Assembly (NCBI GenBank): GCA_023300065.1
Contig: JALZWJ010000205.1
Span: 1-22,911, forward strand
DNA from: Akkermansiaceae bacterium
GTDB lineage: Bacteria > Verrucomicrobiota > Verrucomicrobiia > Verrucomicrobiales > Akkermansiaceae
DNA: 22,911 bases
Direction: 5' to 3'
The notes under the pieces were generated by a model. It was not told the origin of the DNA and did not search any database. It was given only the letters and a program-made list of their open reading frames with translations. The translations under genes were made by a program, and so were the position numbers. This document shows positions 1-6,499 of the stretch, one piece after another. Numbering within the stretch: the stretch's first letter is position 1; each line of letters begins with the position of its first letter.

Positions 1-593
1 TTGTGGCAGCCTTTTAGGTGGTCGTTGACGAGGCCCATGGCTTGCATGAAGGCGTAAGCGGTGGTGGGGCCGACGAAGGACCAGCCGCGTTTTTTGAGGT
101 CCTTACTTAGGGCGGTGGATTCCTCGGTTTTGGCGAGGACTTGGGCCTCGGCCCAAGTTAAGGGAGATTTTCTGGGGGGAGGTTGGAATTGGAGGAAGTA
201 GGTGTGGAGGTCTGGGAACTCGGTGAGGAGTTCTAGGGCGCGGTTTGCGTTGTTGATGGTGGAGAGGATTTTGCCCCGGTGGCGGACGATGCCGGCGTCT
301 TGGAGGAGGCGGGCGACGTCTGCCTCGGTGAATTTGGCGACGGTTGGGATGTCGAAATTGGCGAAGGCGGCGCGGAAGTTGTCACGCTTTCGGAGGATGG
401 TGAGCCAGGAGAGGCCGGCTTGGAATCCCTCGAGGCAGATTTTCTCGAAGAGGCGGGTGTTATCGGTGACTCCCCTGCCCCATTCGTCGTCGTGGTAGCG
501 GAGGTATTGGTCATCGGTGCCGGGCCACCAGCAGCGGGTGAGACCATCAGCGCCGGTGATGAGGCCATCTTTTGGCTTTTTTGGCGAGGTCAT
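1..593 (-). CDS. tag: DNA-3-methyladenine glycosylase I (3' end off window)
   Basis: Base-excision repair enzyme that removes 3-methyladenine from alkylated DNA in the cytoplasm. Reading the minus strand from ATG at 593 gives 197 codons without a stop before the window edge, so only a few C-terminal residues are missing (the E. coli enzyme is about 187 aa). Diagnostic features are RCWWPGTDD near residue 20, YHDDEWG near 33, the CLEGFQAGLSWLTILRKR block, and a C-terminal GPTTAYAFMQAMGLVNDH followed by LKGC. The Tag zinc ligands appear conserved: Cys21, His34, and the His and Cys of NDHLKGC. The start ATG overlaps the TGA stop of comM by 4 bp (ATGA, 590-593), so the two are probably translationally coupled in one transcript. 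There is a roughly 15-residue N-terminal extension before the conserved Cys. Confidence 0.93.
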   Translation of the reverse strand, partial: MTSPKKPKDGLITGADGLTRCWWPGTDDQYLRYHDDEWGRGVTDNTRLFEKICLEGFQAGLSWLTILRKRDNFRAAFANFDIPTVAKFTEADVARLLQDAGIVRHRGKILSTINNANRALELLTEFPDLHTYFLQFQPPPRKSPLTWAEAQVLAKTEESTALSKDLKKRGWSFVGPTTAYAFMQAMGLVNDHLKGCH

Positions 594-2140
594 GAGAAGG
601 AGAGTTTGCGGTCGAGCGAACGGTATTGGATGGCCTCGAGGACGTGTTCTGGGGCGAGGTCCCCTGCCCCGTCGAGGTCGGCGATGGTGCGGGCGACTTT
701 GAGGATACGGTCATGGGCGCGGGCGGAGAAGTTGAGCTGTTCCATCGCTTGCTCGAGGAGCATGGAGCACTCGGCGGAGACGACGCAGTGTTGGCGCATG
801 ACCTTTGGCCCCATGTCGGAGTTGGTGCGGGTTTGGGGGAGCTGGGCGAAGCGGGATTTTTGGACATCGCGGCAGGCCATGACGCGTTGGCGGACGGTGG
901 CGGAGGACTCGGATTGTTCGGCGGAGGTGAGTTGCTGGTAGTCGACGAGGGGGACCTCGACGTGGAGGTCGATGCGGTCGAGGAGGGGGCCGGAGATCTT
1001 GGCGCGGTAGGTTTCGACCTGGCGTGGGTTGCAGCGACATTGGCGGACGGGGTCGCCGTAGAAGCCGCAGGGGCAGGGATTGAGGGCAGCTACTAAGAGG
1101 AAGCGGGTTTGGAATTTCAGGGTTCCGGCAGCGCGTGAGATGGTGACTTCGCCGTCTTCGAGAGGTTGGCGGAGGACCTCTAGGGTGGAGCGGCGGTATT
1201 CGGGGAGTTCGTCAAGGAAGAGGACGCCATTGTGGGCGAGGGAGATCTCGCCGGGGCCGGGGTTGGTGCCGCCGCCGAGGAGGCCGACGTCTGAAACGGT
1301 GTGGTGGGGCGCGCGGAAGGGGCGGCCGGAGACGAGGCCTTGGCGGGCATCGAGGAGACCGGCGACGGAGTGGATGCGGGTGGTCTCGATCGCTTCCTCC
1401 TCGGTCATGTCTGGCATGATGGTGGCCATGCGTTTGGCGAGCATGGATTTGCCGGTGCCTGGGGGGCCGACCATGATGATGTTGTGACCGCCGGCGGCTG
1501 CGATCTCGAGGGCGCGCTTGACGTTGTGTTGGCCTTTGACCTCATCGAAGTCGGCGGCGTGCTCGCGGTTATTTGATTGGATGAGTTTTGGGCGGGGTTC
1601 GGGGGCGCGGGTGGAGTCTTGGCCGGTGATGAATTGCCAGGCATCGTGGAGGGTTTTGAGGCCGTAGACCTCGAGGTCGGAGACCATGGCGGCCTCGGCG
1701 GCGTTTTCGGCTGGGAGGAGGAGGCGTTTTCGGCCCGCGGCTTTTGCGCCGAGGGCGATGGAGAGGGCCCCTTTGACAGGGCGGATGGTGCCATCGAGGG
1801 CGAGTTCGCCGACGATCATAAGGTCGCGGGTTTGGGGGAGTTCTTCCTCTTTTTCGCAGGCGATCATGGCGAGGGCGATGGGAAGATCGAAGGAGGGGCC
1901 TTCTTTACGAAGGTCGGCGGGGGCGAGGTTTACGGTGTGCACGCCGTAGACGTAGTTCATGGCGCTGGCGAGGATGGCGGTGGTGACGCGGTCGCCGGAT
2001 TCGCGGACGGCGGCGTCTGGGAGGCCGACGATATTGATGCGGCCAGCATTGGCTCCATCGGCTTCGCGGGCGGCGACCTCAACTTCGACTTCGACGGCTT
2101 CGACCCCACGGAGGGCAGCACTGTAGACCTTAGATATCAC
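590..2140 (-). CDS. comM: YifB/ComM-family Mg-chelatase-like AAA+ ATPase
   Basis: Hexameric AAA+ helicase family; ComM promotes branch migration of recombination intermediates during natural transformation. The 516-aa product has full family length. The N-terminal S5/ChlI-like domain (about 1-175) contains INIVGLPDAAVRES and NLAPADLRKEG. The AAA+ core has Walker A GPPGTGKS (225-232), the RPFRAPHHT block (273-281), Walker B VLFLDELPEY (306-315) and an arginine-finger region LLDRIDLHVEVP (387-397). A Cys cluster CPCGFYGDPVRQCRC (356-370) is typical of the family. The C-terminal Mg_chelatase_C part includes NFSARAHDRILKVARTIADL. The start is GTG at 2140, only 6 nt from a plausible -10 box. It is the first gene of a comM-tag pair. 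A housekeeping repair role is as likely as a competence role, since no other competence gene is visible. Confidence 0.95.
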   Translation of the reverse strand: MISKVYSAALRGVEAVEVEVEVAAREADGANAGRINIVGLPDAAVRESGDRVTTAILASAMNYVYGVHTVNLAPADLRKEGPSFDLPIALAMIACEKEEELPQTRDLMIVGELALDGTIRPVKGALSIALGAKAAGRKRLLLPAENAAEAAMVSDLEVYGLKTLHDAWQFITGQDSTRAPEPRPKLIQSNNREHAADFDEVKGQHNVKRALEIAAAGGHNIIMVGPPGTGKSMLAKRMATIMPDMTEEEAIETTRIHSVAGLLDARQGLVSGRPFRAPHHTVSDVGLLGGGTNPGPGEISLAHNGVLFLDELPEYRRSTLEVLRQPLEDGEVTISRAAGTLKFQTRFLLVAALNPCPCGFYGDPVRQCRCNPRQVETYRAKISGPLLDRIDLHVEVPLVDYQQLTSAEQSESSATVRQRVMACRDVQKSRFAQLPQTRTNSDMGPKVMRQHCVVSAECSMLLEQAMEQLNFSARAHDRILKVARTIADLDGAGDLAPEHVLEAIQYRSLDRKLSFS

Positions 2141-2146
2141 GCTGGC

Positions 2147-2175
2147 TTTTTACTGTTCAGGATAACAGTCGTCAC
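2147..2175 (-). promoter_or_regulatory. Candidate comM-tag promoter
   Basis: On the minus strand, a -35-like GTGACG (2175-2170) is followed after 17 nt by a -10-like TAAAAA (2152-2147). Only 6 nt separate the -10 box from the comM GTG start, so transcription would begin at or next to the start codon. The spacer is filled exactly by the inverted repeat at 2152-2169. Read by eye; the -35 matches consensus at 4 of 6 positions. Confidence 0.45.
2152..2169. promoter_or_regulatory. Inverted repeat in comM promoter, possible LexA box
   Basis: ACTGTT and AACAGT form perfect 6-bp arms around a 6-nt centre. The core reads TGTTC-N4-TAACA (2154-2167), one base away from TGTTC-N4-GAACA, which I recall as the LexA motif reported for Verrucomicrobia. 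It lies between the -35 and -10 elements of the promoter of two DNA repair/recombination genes, where a repressor would block transcription. The LexA assignment is inference. Confidence 0.4.
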
Positions 2176-2193
2176 GCTTTTGTTTTGCGGAGT

Positions 2194-2222
2194 TTGATTG
2201 AAGAGGATTTTCCCGCTATAGT
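2194..2222 (+). promoter_or_regulatory. Candidate sigma70 promoter of the RelE-like gene
   Basis: TTGATT (2194-2199), a 17-nt spacer, then TATAGT (2217-2222). The GTG start of the downstream gene lies at 2229, 6 nt after the -10 box, so the predicted transcript would have no leader. Confidence 0.55.
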
Positions 2223-2228
2223 TCCGGC

Positions 2229-2591
2229 GTGCTACAGATCGTTTTTAATGAAATCAGTGCCGCTGAGATTTCTCAGTTGGGGACTTTGGAACAGCTTGAG
2301 TTGCTCGATGAGTTTAAGGTCACAGAGAAAGATCTAGAGAACTTGGATGACGAGCGCTTTGGAAAAATCGAGCGGGACGGGAAGACGCTTTACCGCTTTA
2401 GAACCGCGGACTGGAGATTTTATTTTGAATCCAGCGAGGAGCAAGTGGTGGTGCACCGAGTGCTGCACCGTGGGACATTTTCAGATTTCTTATTCCGCTC
2501 GAAGTTGCCACTGGGTGAAGACGAGGCACTGGCTGAGTCGAAGCACTTTTGGCAGCTGATTGATGAGGGCCGCCAAGCGCGCAGGAGTTAA
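2229..2591 (+). CDS. RelE/ParE-superfamily-like protein, no visible antitoxin
   Basis: The 120-aa product resembles RelE/ParE-type toxins (ribosome-dependent mRNA interferases or gyrase inhibitors) in its central strand pattern: GKIERDGKTLYRFRTADWRF (about 46-64), then VVVHRVLHRG (73-82), matching the common LRVGDYRVxY ... VxVxxVxHR layout. The first ~40 residues, rich in Leu and acidic residues, look like the helical N-terminal part. The C-terminal ~30 residues (SKLPLGEDEALAESK...) extend past the usual fold. There is no antitoxin gene on either side: upstream is comM in the opposite direction and downstream is a tRNA. The protein may therefore be a domesticated or regulatory relative rather than an active toxin. 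It starts at GTG immediately downstream of its promoter. Function is not established. Confidence 0.6.
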   Translation: MLQIVFNEISAAEISQLGTLEQLELLDEFKVTEKDLENLDDERFGKIERDGKTLYRFRTADWRFYFESSEEQVVVHRVLHRGTFSDFLFRSKLPLGEDEALAESKHFWQLIDEGRQARRS

Positions 2592-2600
2592 TGCAATGGT

Positions 2601-2627
2601 GAATCCCCTCTAAGAAGAGGGCGATTC
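2601..2627. repeat. Hairpin-forming inverted repeat after the RelE-like gene
   Basis: Arms GAATC+CCCTCT and AGAGGG+(C)+GATTC with an AAGA loop give an 11-bp stem with a single bulged C. It begins 9 nt after the stop codon. There is no T-run, so it is not a classical intrinsic terminator; it could stabilise the 3' end of the mRNA or be a weak terminator. Confidence 0.5.
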
Positions 2628-2696
2628 GCTGATCCCGCCTTAGCCGTAAAAAGCACGGTGCACCTCGACGCCGAGGACAGTGGGAAATGCTAGGAC

Positions 2697-2727
2697 AAAA
2701 AAAGCCCTGTAAAACAGGGCTTTTTTT
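2697..2727. terminator. Bidirectional intrinsic terminator
   Basis: Seven A, stem GCCCTGT (2704-2710), loop AAA, stem ACAGGGC (2714-2720), seven T. The A and T runs make it functional in both directions. On the minus strand it ends the tRNA-Val transcript 10 nt past its CCA end; on the plus strand it would end the RelE-like transcript. Confidence 0.9.
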
Positions 2728-2737
2728 GGAAAATAAG

Positions 2738-2813
2738 TGGTACAGGATGACGGACTCGAACCGCCGACATACTCGGTGTAAACGAGTCGCTCTACCAACT
2801 GAGCTAATCCTGC
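2738..2813 (-). tRNA. tRNA-Val (anticodon TAC), CCA encoded
   Basis: A 76-nt cloverleaf on the minus strand. The acceptor GCAGGAT pairs with ATCCTGT (first pair G-U). The D arm contains TTAGCTCAGTTGGTAGAGC. The anticodon stem ACTCG/CGAGT holds the loop TTTACAC, so the anticodon is TAC, reading GTA (valine). The T arm carries GGTTCGAGTCC. Discriminator A73 and the encoded CCA end at 2738 fit tRNA-Val. Confidence 0.95.
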
Positions 2814-2836
2814 GTCGACCACTTGCGTGCGGCGGC

Positions 2837-2866
2837 AACATATGCGGAAAATGGGAAAGAGCGCAA
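2837..2866 (-). promoter_or_regulatory. Possible tRNA-Val promoter
   Basis: On the minus strand TTGCGC (2866-2861), 18-nt spacer, TATGTT (2842-2837), located 23 nt before the mature tRNA 5' end. Both elements are imperfect. Confidence 0.35.
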
Positions 2867-2917
2867 GAGATTTGCGAGCTTGTTTGTTGATCGGTTCGGT
2901 GGTCTCTTCCGCGCGGG

Positions 2918-3382
2918 ATGCATCTGCGCTTTACAGAAAAGGAATTATCTACGTTGGTGGAGATGGTGAGTCTCTCGACCGAGATGGCGAATTTAAACCC
3001 AAACGACGAGGGAAACGCGGGGTTTGCACGCTTTGAGGAGATTGAAAACAAGGTGCTGGAGGCTGCGAAAAACACGGGGTTAGGTGAGATCATCGAGTAT
3101 GATTTGGAGCGTGAAAAAAATCGGGTCACGGAGAAGTTTCAGGAGACGGCATTCTTCCAAAAGTGCTTTGATGAGTTTCGGAACTCGGTTTTTTGGGAAG
3201 AACTGATGATCCGGATGACAGAGCGCGACTTGGTCAGCGAGATGGGGCAGCACACCTATCTGGCGATGAGCGAGGAGGCGCGGCGGAAAAAATCTGAGCC
3301 GTTAGAGAAGCGGTATTGGGCAAAATTTCTAAAGGATGGGGTAAATCCTCTTTTCTGGATTGAAAGAAACGAGGATGCCTAG
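2918..3382 (+). CDS. Hypothetical protein, acidic and helical
   Basis: I do not recognise this 154-aa family. The product is highly charged and predicted helical throughout (for example FARFEEIENKVLEAAKNTGL near residue 36 and FWEELMIRMTERDLVSEMG near 92), with aromatic residues near the end (RYWAKFLKDG, NPLFWIERNEDA). There is no signal peptide, membrane segment or cysteine pair typical of a secreted protein, so it is probably cytoplasmic. It ends 12 nt before the next gene in the same direction and is likely co-transcribed with it. The ATG at 2918 has no good Shine-Dalgarno sequence (preceded by CGCGCGGG). The two genes should probably be considered as one functional unit. Confidence 0.75.
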   Translation: MHLRFTEKELSTLVEMVSLSTEMANLNPNDEGNAGFARFEEIENKVLEAAKNTGLGEIIEYDLEREKNRVTEKFQETAFFQKCFDEFRNSVFWEELMIRMTERDLVSEMGQHTYLAMSEEARRKKSEPLEKRYWAKFLKDGVNPLFWIERNEDA

Positions 3383-3394
3383 GAGTGTGTGACT

Positions 3395-4426
3395 ATGATT
3401 TCACGGCGGAAGGTTTTTTACCCAATCTCGGATTCCCTCCTTAACTACCTAGCGCACTACGGGCGGCTATCTGAGGTGCCGCTGGTTTACGAAGATCTTC
3501 TGCGTTTCACGGGATCGATCCCCTACGAGAATCCGGCGGGTGAAGAGACACTCTGGCTAGAGGTGATGTATCCGCCCGAGGTGATGGAGGAGCTGCGCCC
3601 GAAGCTGACGAAAATTTATGCGATGCTTAAAATCGGAGGTGATTTGAGCTTGGCGGAGCACCTCTCGGTGGACCGCATCGACTTTGGGGAATTTGGAAAT
3701 TCACGTCCTTTTCGGATTCGCATTACGAATCTTTTCAATGGGAACTCGGATTACTACTACGTGAAGCACTCGGATGCCTCACGGCTTTTTGGGCTAGAGC
3801 TGGAACACATTCTGTCTCCGAATCGGATTAACTATTTGGTCAATGGGAACACGCTGATTGAAGAACACATCGCGGGGGTGCCGGGGGATGTCTTTATCCG
3901 TGATCACTTGCCGAACCCGGAGCTGAACCACGTGCGAGTGGCGAAGGAGTTTGTGAAATTTGGTGAGCGGTGTTTTGTGCGGCTTCTGGGAGACATGCGG
4001 ACCGTGAACTACGTGGTGGATATTACGCCGGACTTTGAGGAGGTGCAGTATCGGGTGCGGCCGATCGACTTTGATCAACAAGCCTACGAGGGAAGGATGC
4101 CGGTTTACCGCGCTCATATGTTTCCGGATAATCGGCCGGTGGAGGAGCTGGTAAGAGAACACCTTAACAACCAAACGATCATGCAATACCGCGCGGAAGA
4201 GCACCTGCAAATGTCACGGCGCGCAAAGGTGGAGCGGAACCGGCTAAAGGCGGTACTAACGGTGATGAATCGGACGGAGTTAGCGCCCTACGAGCATGTG
4301 GTTTCGCTACGCGAAGCGATGGTGGAGCGGTATGGCTCCCATGCCTTCGAAGCCTGTGAATCGATGGGCGCGCTGACCGCGATCCACCTGCAAAAGGTGC
4401 TGAATCTTACTCCACCGAAAAGGTAA
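3395..4426 (+). CDS. Hypothetical protein with kinase-like catalytic motifs
   Basis: The 343-aa product is not a family I can name, but it shows a spaced set of residues like aminoglycoside-phosphotransferase/HipA-type kinases: YYYVKHSD with Lys124 as a beta3 lysine, LFGLELEHIL with Glu135/Glu137 as a helix-C glutamate, LIEEHIAGVPGD (154-165) as a hinge, LLGDMRTVNYVVD (197-209) matching the D-x4-N catalytic loop, and VRPIDFDQQ (221-229) matching the metal-binding IDFD/DFG segment. Catalytic function is inference. I chose ATG at 3395 rather than GTG at 3389 because GGAG at 3382-3385 lies 9 nt before the ATG but only 3 nt before the GTG. It follows the 154-aa gene by 12 nt. Its 3' end overlaps the convergent gene by 20 bp. 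Confidence 0.75.
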   Translation: MISRRKVFYPISDSLLNYLAHYGRLSEVPLVYEDLLRFTGSIPYENPAGEETLWLEVMYPPEVMEELRPKLTKIYAMLKIGGDLSLAEHLSVDRIDFGEFGNSRPFRIRITNLFNGNSDYYYVKHSDASRLFGLELEHILSPNRINYLVNGNTLIEEHIAGVPGDVFIRDHLPNPELNHVRVAKEFVKFGERCFVRLLGDMRTVNYVVDITPDFEEVQYRVRPIDFDQQAYEGRMPVYRAHMFPDNRPVEELVREHLNNQTIMQYRAEEHLQMSRRAKVERNRLKAVLTVMNRTELAPYEHVVSLREAMVERYGSHAFEACESMGALTAIHLQKVLNLTPPKR

Positions 4427-5216
4427 CGGAGGTTTCTTTCTCTCCTAGTTTTTCCATATTGGCCATCCATAGGACTTTGAAAGATTTATGGAGCGGGCCC
4501 TTGGTGATGAGGTCAATCCGCCCCGCTTTTGGCGAGCTATTCTCAACGAGAAAAGTCCGATCTGCGATGCCGCCAGATCTCACCTCCACCGAACTGGCTC
4601 CATCTTTCAAGAATTCCTCGCTCATGATGTCATCTTCAAGGTCGGTAAATTTGGCACGGACTTTCTTCTTATCTTTGAGCCGTATTCCGATGACGTAGTC
4701 CCCTCCTACCTTGGCTTTTAGCTCGCGCTTATTGGGAACTTCATCAAAGCGATAGAGCGACGGGAGATTGAACCGGACCCCAACCCTGATTTTGTTCTCG
4801 GTCTTCTTTTCGATCAGCTTGGGGATCAAAGTGAAGGAGTCACCCGAGGGCAGGTGGGTCCACTCGACCTTGGTGTCACCGGTGACGGTGGTGACGAGGA
4901 CAACAGGGTTTTTGGGATCGATCCCCTCCTTATTTGGACTGGCTAGACCATCTTCTGAGAGGAACTTCCGCGTAACCCACTTTCCATCGATTTCTTCTTC
5001 AATCAGGTAGCGCATCTCAATTTGCTTATTGGAAACCCGCTTTCCCTTCTCCTTGATGAAGAGGCTAGAATTTCCATCTGCCCCGATGCCGAGGTCGTAA
5101 GGTCGGTGTTCCCAGCCCACGAAGTATCCGAGCCATTGCGTCTTATCACTCATTTGTGGGAGTTCCGCAAACGATGAGGTCAAACAGGCTACGAGAAGAA
5201 GGAGGGAACGATTCAT
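4407..5216 (-). CDS. Secreted hypothetical protein
   Basis: A 269-aa product beginning MNRSLLLLVACLTSSFA, an export signal with a likely cut after SFA. LVAC at 8-11 resembles a lipobox but the hydrophobic stretch before it is very short, so signal peptidase I is favoured. The mature part is rich in Lys/Glu and beta-type segments (DPKNPVVLVTTVTGDTKVEW near 110, FNLPSLYRFDEVPNKRELKA near 155) and has no motif I recognise. The in-frame Met six codons upstream (5234) gives the less typical MCLLRC start, so 5216 is preferred. It is divergent from the selenoprotein lipoprotein gene at 5291 with 74 bp between, which may hold both promoters. It overlaps the convergent kinase-like gene by 20 bp at its 3' end. 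Confidence 0.8.
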   Translation of the reverse strand: MNRSLLLLVACLTSSFAELPQMSDKTQWLGYFVGWEHRPYDLGIGADGNSSLFIKEKGKRVSNKQIEMRYLIEEEIDGKWVTRKFLSEDGLASPNKEGIDPKNPVVLVTTVTGDTKVEWTHLPSGDSFTLIPKLIEKKTENKIRVGVRFNLPSLYRFDEVPNKRELKAKVGGDYVIGIRLKDKKKVRAKFTDLEDDIMSEEFLKDGASSVEVRSGGIADRTFLVENSSPKAGRIDLITKGPLHKSFKVLWMANMEKLGEKETSVTFSVE

Positions 5217-5290
5217 ACATCTCAGTAAACACACACCGAAAAATTCGTAAAGAATCTTGCCGGGAATAATTTCAGCTGGCCCGCTCTCAT

Positions 5291-5776
5291 ATGAGTGTGA
5301 AAACGCTCTTCCTCATCGGCCTCATGCTCACCAGCTGTCACGCCAACCCCAAGCAGGCAAAAGAACTAGGAACGGTCAAGTGGTCCCGGGATCTCTCGGT
5401 GGCTCTTGAAGCTTCTCAAAAATCAAAAAAACCCGTCTTCCTCCTTTTCCAAGAAGTTCCGGGATGACTGGGGTGTCGGAACTTTGGGTCCAAAGTTCTC
5501 TCCCACGCTCCTCTCGTGAAATTCATCGAGTCGGAGTTCGAGCCCGTCGCGATTCATAACAACACCGGCGGCTACGACGCTAAGATCTTAAAAGAGTTCA
5601 AAGAGCCCTCATGGAACTACCAAGTGGTGCGGTTTATCCGGACTGATAAAACCGACATCCTCCCCCGCCGTGACCAAATTAACACCGTGGCGGGGATCGC
5701 AGCACGCATGGTGGCAGCGCTTGAAAAAGAAAAGCGCGAAGTCCCGCAGGAGCTTCGCGCTTTGAGTAAAGGATAA
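5291..5776 (+). CDS. Thioredoxin-like lipoprotein, selenoprotein (in-frame TGA at 5465)
   Basis: The frame is open from ATG 5291 to TAA 5774 except for TGA at 5465-5467. With TGA read as selenocysteine the product is 161 aa. Residues 1-16 form a lipoprotein signal with lipobox LTSC (Cys16). The thioredoxin-fold strand KKPVFLLFQEVPG leads straight into U59-L-G-C62, followed by RNFGSKVLSHAPLVKFIESE, FEPVAIHNN and the cis-region-like NYQVVRFIR. So Sec takes the nucleophile position of a CxxC motif. TGA is followed by C, and a 7-bp hairpin with loop GGTC lies 13 nt downstream. A gene finder would report only the part after the TGA. It is probably an envelope thiol/peroxide reductase or disulfide exchange protein; the substrate is unknown. 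The alternative, a nonsense mutation, is unlikely because conservation-type sequence continues on both sides and two similar genes occur in this window. Confidence 0.85.
5480..5497 (+). promoter_or_regulatory. Candidate bacterial SECIS hairpin for TGA 5465
   Basis: AACTTTG (5480-5486), loop GGTC (5487-5490), CAAAGTT (5491-5497): a perfect 7-bp stem whose loop starts 20 nt after the TGA. The GGUC loop matches the start of the E. coli fdhF SECIS loop, which binds SelB. A lower stem (TGGG at 5469-5472 with CCCA further downstream) may extend it. The hairpin lies in coding sequence, as bacterial SECIS elements do. Confidence 0.75.
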
Positions 5777-5786
5777 GAATTCCCGC

Positions 5787-6401
5787 TTACTTAGCAGCGG
5801 CGAAATTCGCAGCGACGACGTCCCAGTTCACGATGTTCCAGAATGCGCCGATGTAGTCAGGGCGGCGGTTCTGGTAGTTCAGGTAGTAAGCGTGCTCCCA
5901 GACGTCGAGCCCGAGAATAGGAGTGCAGCCACAAGTGCCCGCAGCCGCGCCCATGAGCGGGTTGTCTTGGTTCGGAGTGGAGCAGACGCCGACTGTGCCG
6001 TCAGCTTTTACCCCAAGCCAGGCCCAACCGGAACCGAAGCGAGTCGCGCCAGCTTTGGCGAATTCTGCCTTCATTGCGTCGAGAGAACCGAAGGCGGCAT
6101 CGATGGCAGCGGCGAGGTCACCGGAAGGAGCGGAAGCACCACCTGGGGCGATGACTTTCCAGAAAAGGCTGTGGTTATAGTGACCACCGCCATTGTTACG
6201 AAGAGGCGCGATGTCTGCGATCTTGGCTTGCAGGTCGACGAGGGAAAGACCCGCGAGTTCTGGGTGACCCTCAAGGGCTGCATTAAGATTTGTGACGTAA
6301 GCATTGTGGTGCTTACCGTGGTGAATCTCCATAGTTGCCTTGTCGATAGTAGGTTCGAGGGCGTCGTGGGAGTATCCGAGTTCAGGAAGTGTATGGGCCA
6401 T
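5787..6401 (-). CDS. Superoxide dismutase (Fe/Mn family, Mn-type signature)
   Basis: Converts superoxide to hydrogen peroxide and oxygen. The 204-aa product has all four metal ligands: His27 (in [13 protein letters not shown]), His77 (in [11 protein letters not shown]), Asp166 and His170 (in [11 protein letters not shown]). The Gln at 145 in [10 protein letters not shown] is in the position typical of manganese enzymes, and GSGWAWL is conserved. There is no signal peptide, so it is cytoplasmic. Unusual is a short Cys-containing stretch [12 protein letters not shown] (152-163) replacing the usual short linker before the LDVWEH motif. It is convergent with the selenoprotein lipoprotein gene (10 bp between stops); the neighbourhood therefore pairs two oxidative-stress functions, though on opposite strands. 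TAAAAT at about 16 nt upstream of the ATG could be a -10 box. Confidence 0.97.
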   Translation of the reverse strand: MAHTLPELGYSHDALEPTIDKATMEIHHGKHHNAYVTNLNAALEGHPELAGLSLVDLQAKIADIAPLRNNGGGHYNHSLFWKVIAPGGASAPSGDLAAAIDAAFGSLDAMKAEFAKAGATRFGSGWAWLGVKADGTVGVCSTPNQDNPLMGAAAGTCGCTPILGLDVWEHAYYLNYQNRRPDYIGAFWNIVNWDVVAANFAAAK

Positions 6402-6499
6402 GTTCTAATTGAGTTTGATTTTAGCGGATTGCACTTACACATTCGCGTCGTGCTTGCTTGAGGGGAGAATTACACCTTCTCGATGAACCGCAAGAGACA

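Noticed and set aside
1577..2197. 206-codon plus-strand ORF opposite comM
   Set aside because: Gly/Asp/Glu-rich antisense shadow of a well-supported comM coding sequence.
2398..3129. 243-codon minus-strand ORF
   Set aside because: It runs through the RelE-like gene, the terminator, the tRNA-Val and the next gene on the other strand; composition is not protein-like and no motif is present.
6402..6430. Leaderless promoter for superoxide dismutase
   Set aside because: The TAAAAT box lies about 16 nt before the ATG and no good -35 is found at 17 nt, so it does not match the leaderless pattern of the other three genes.
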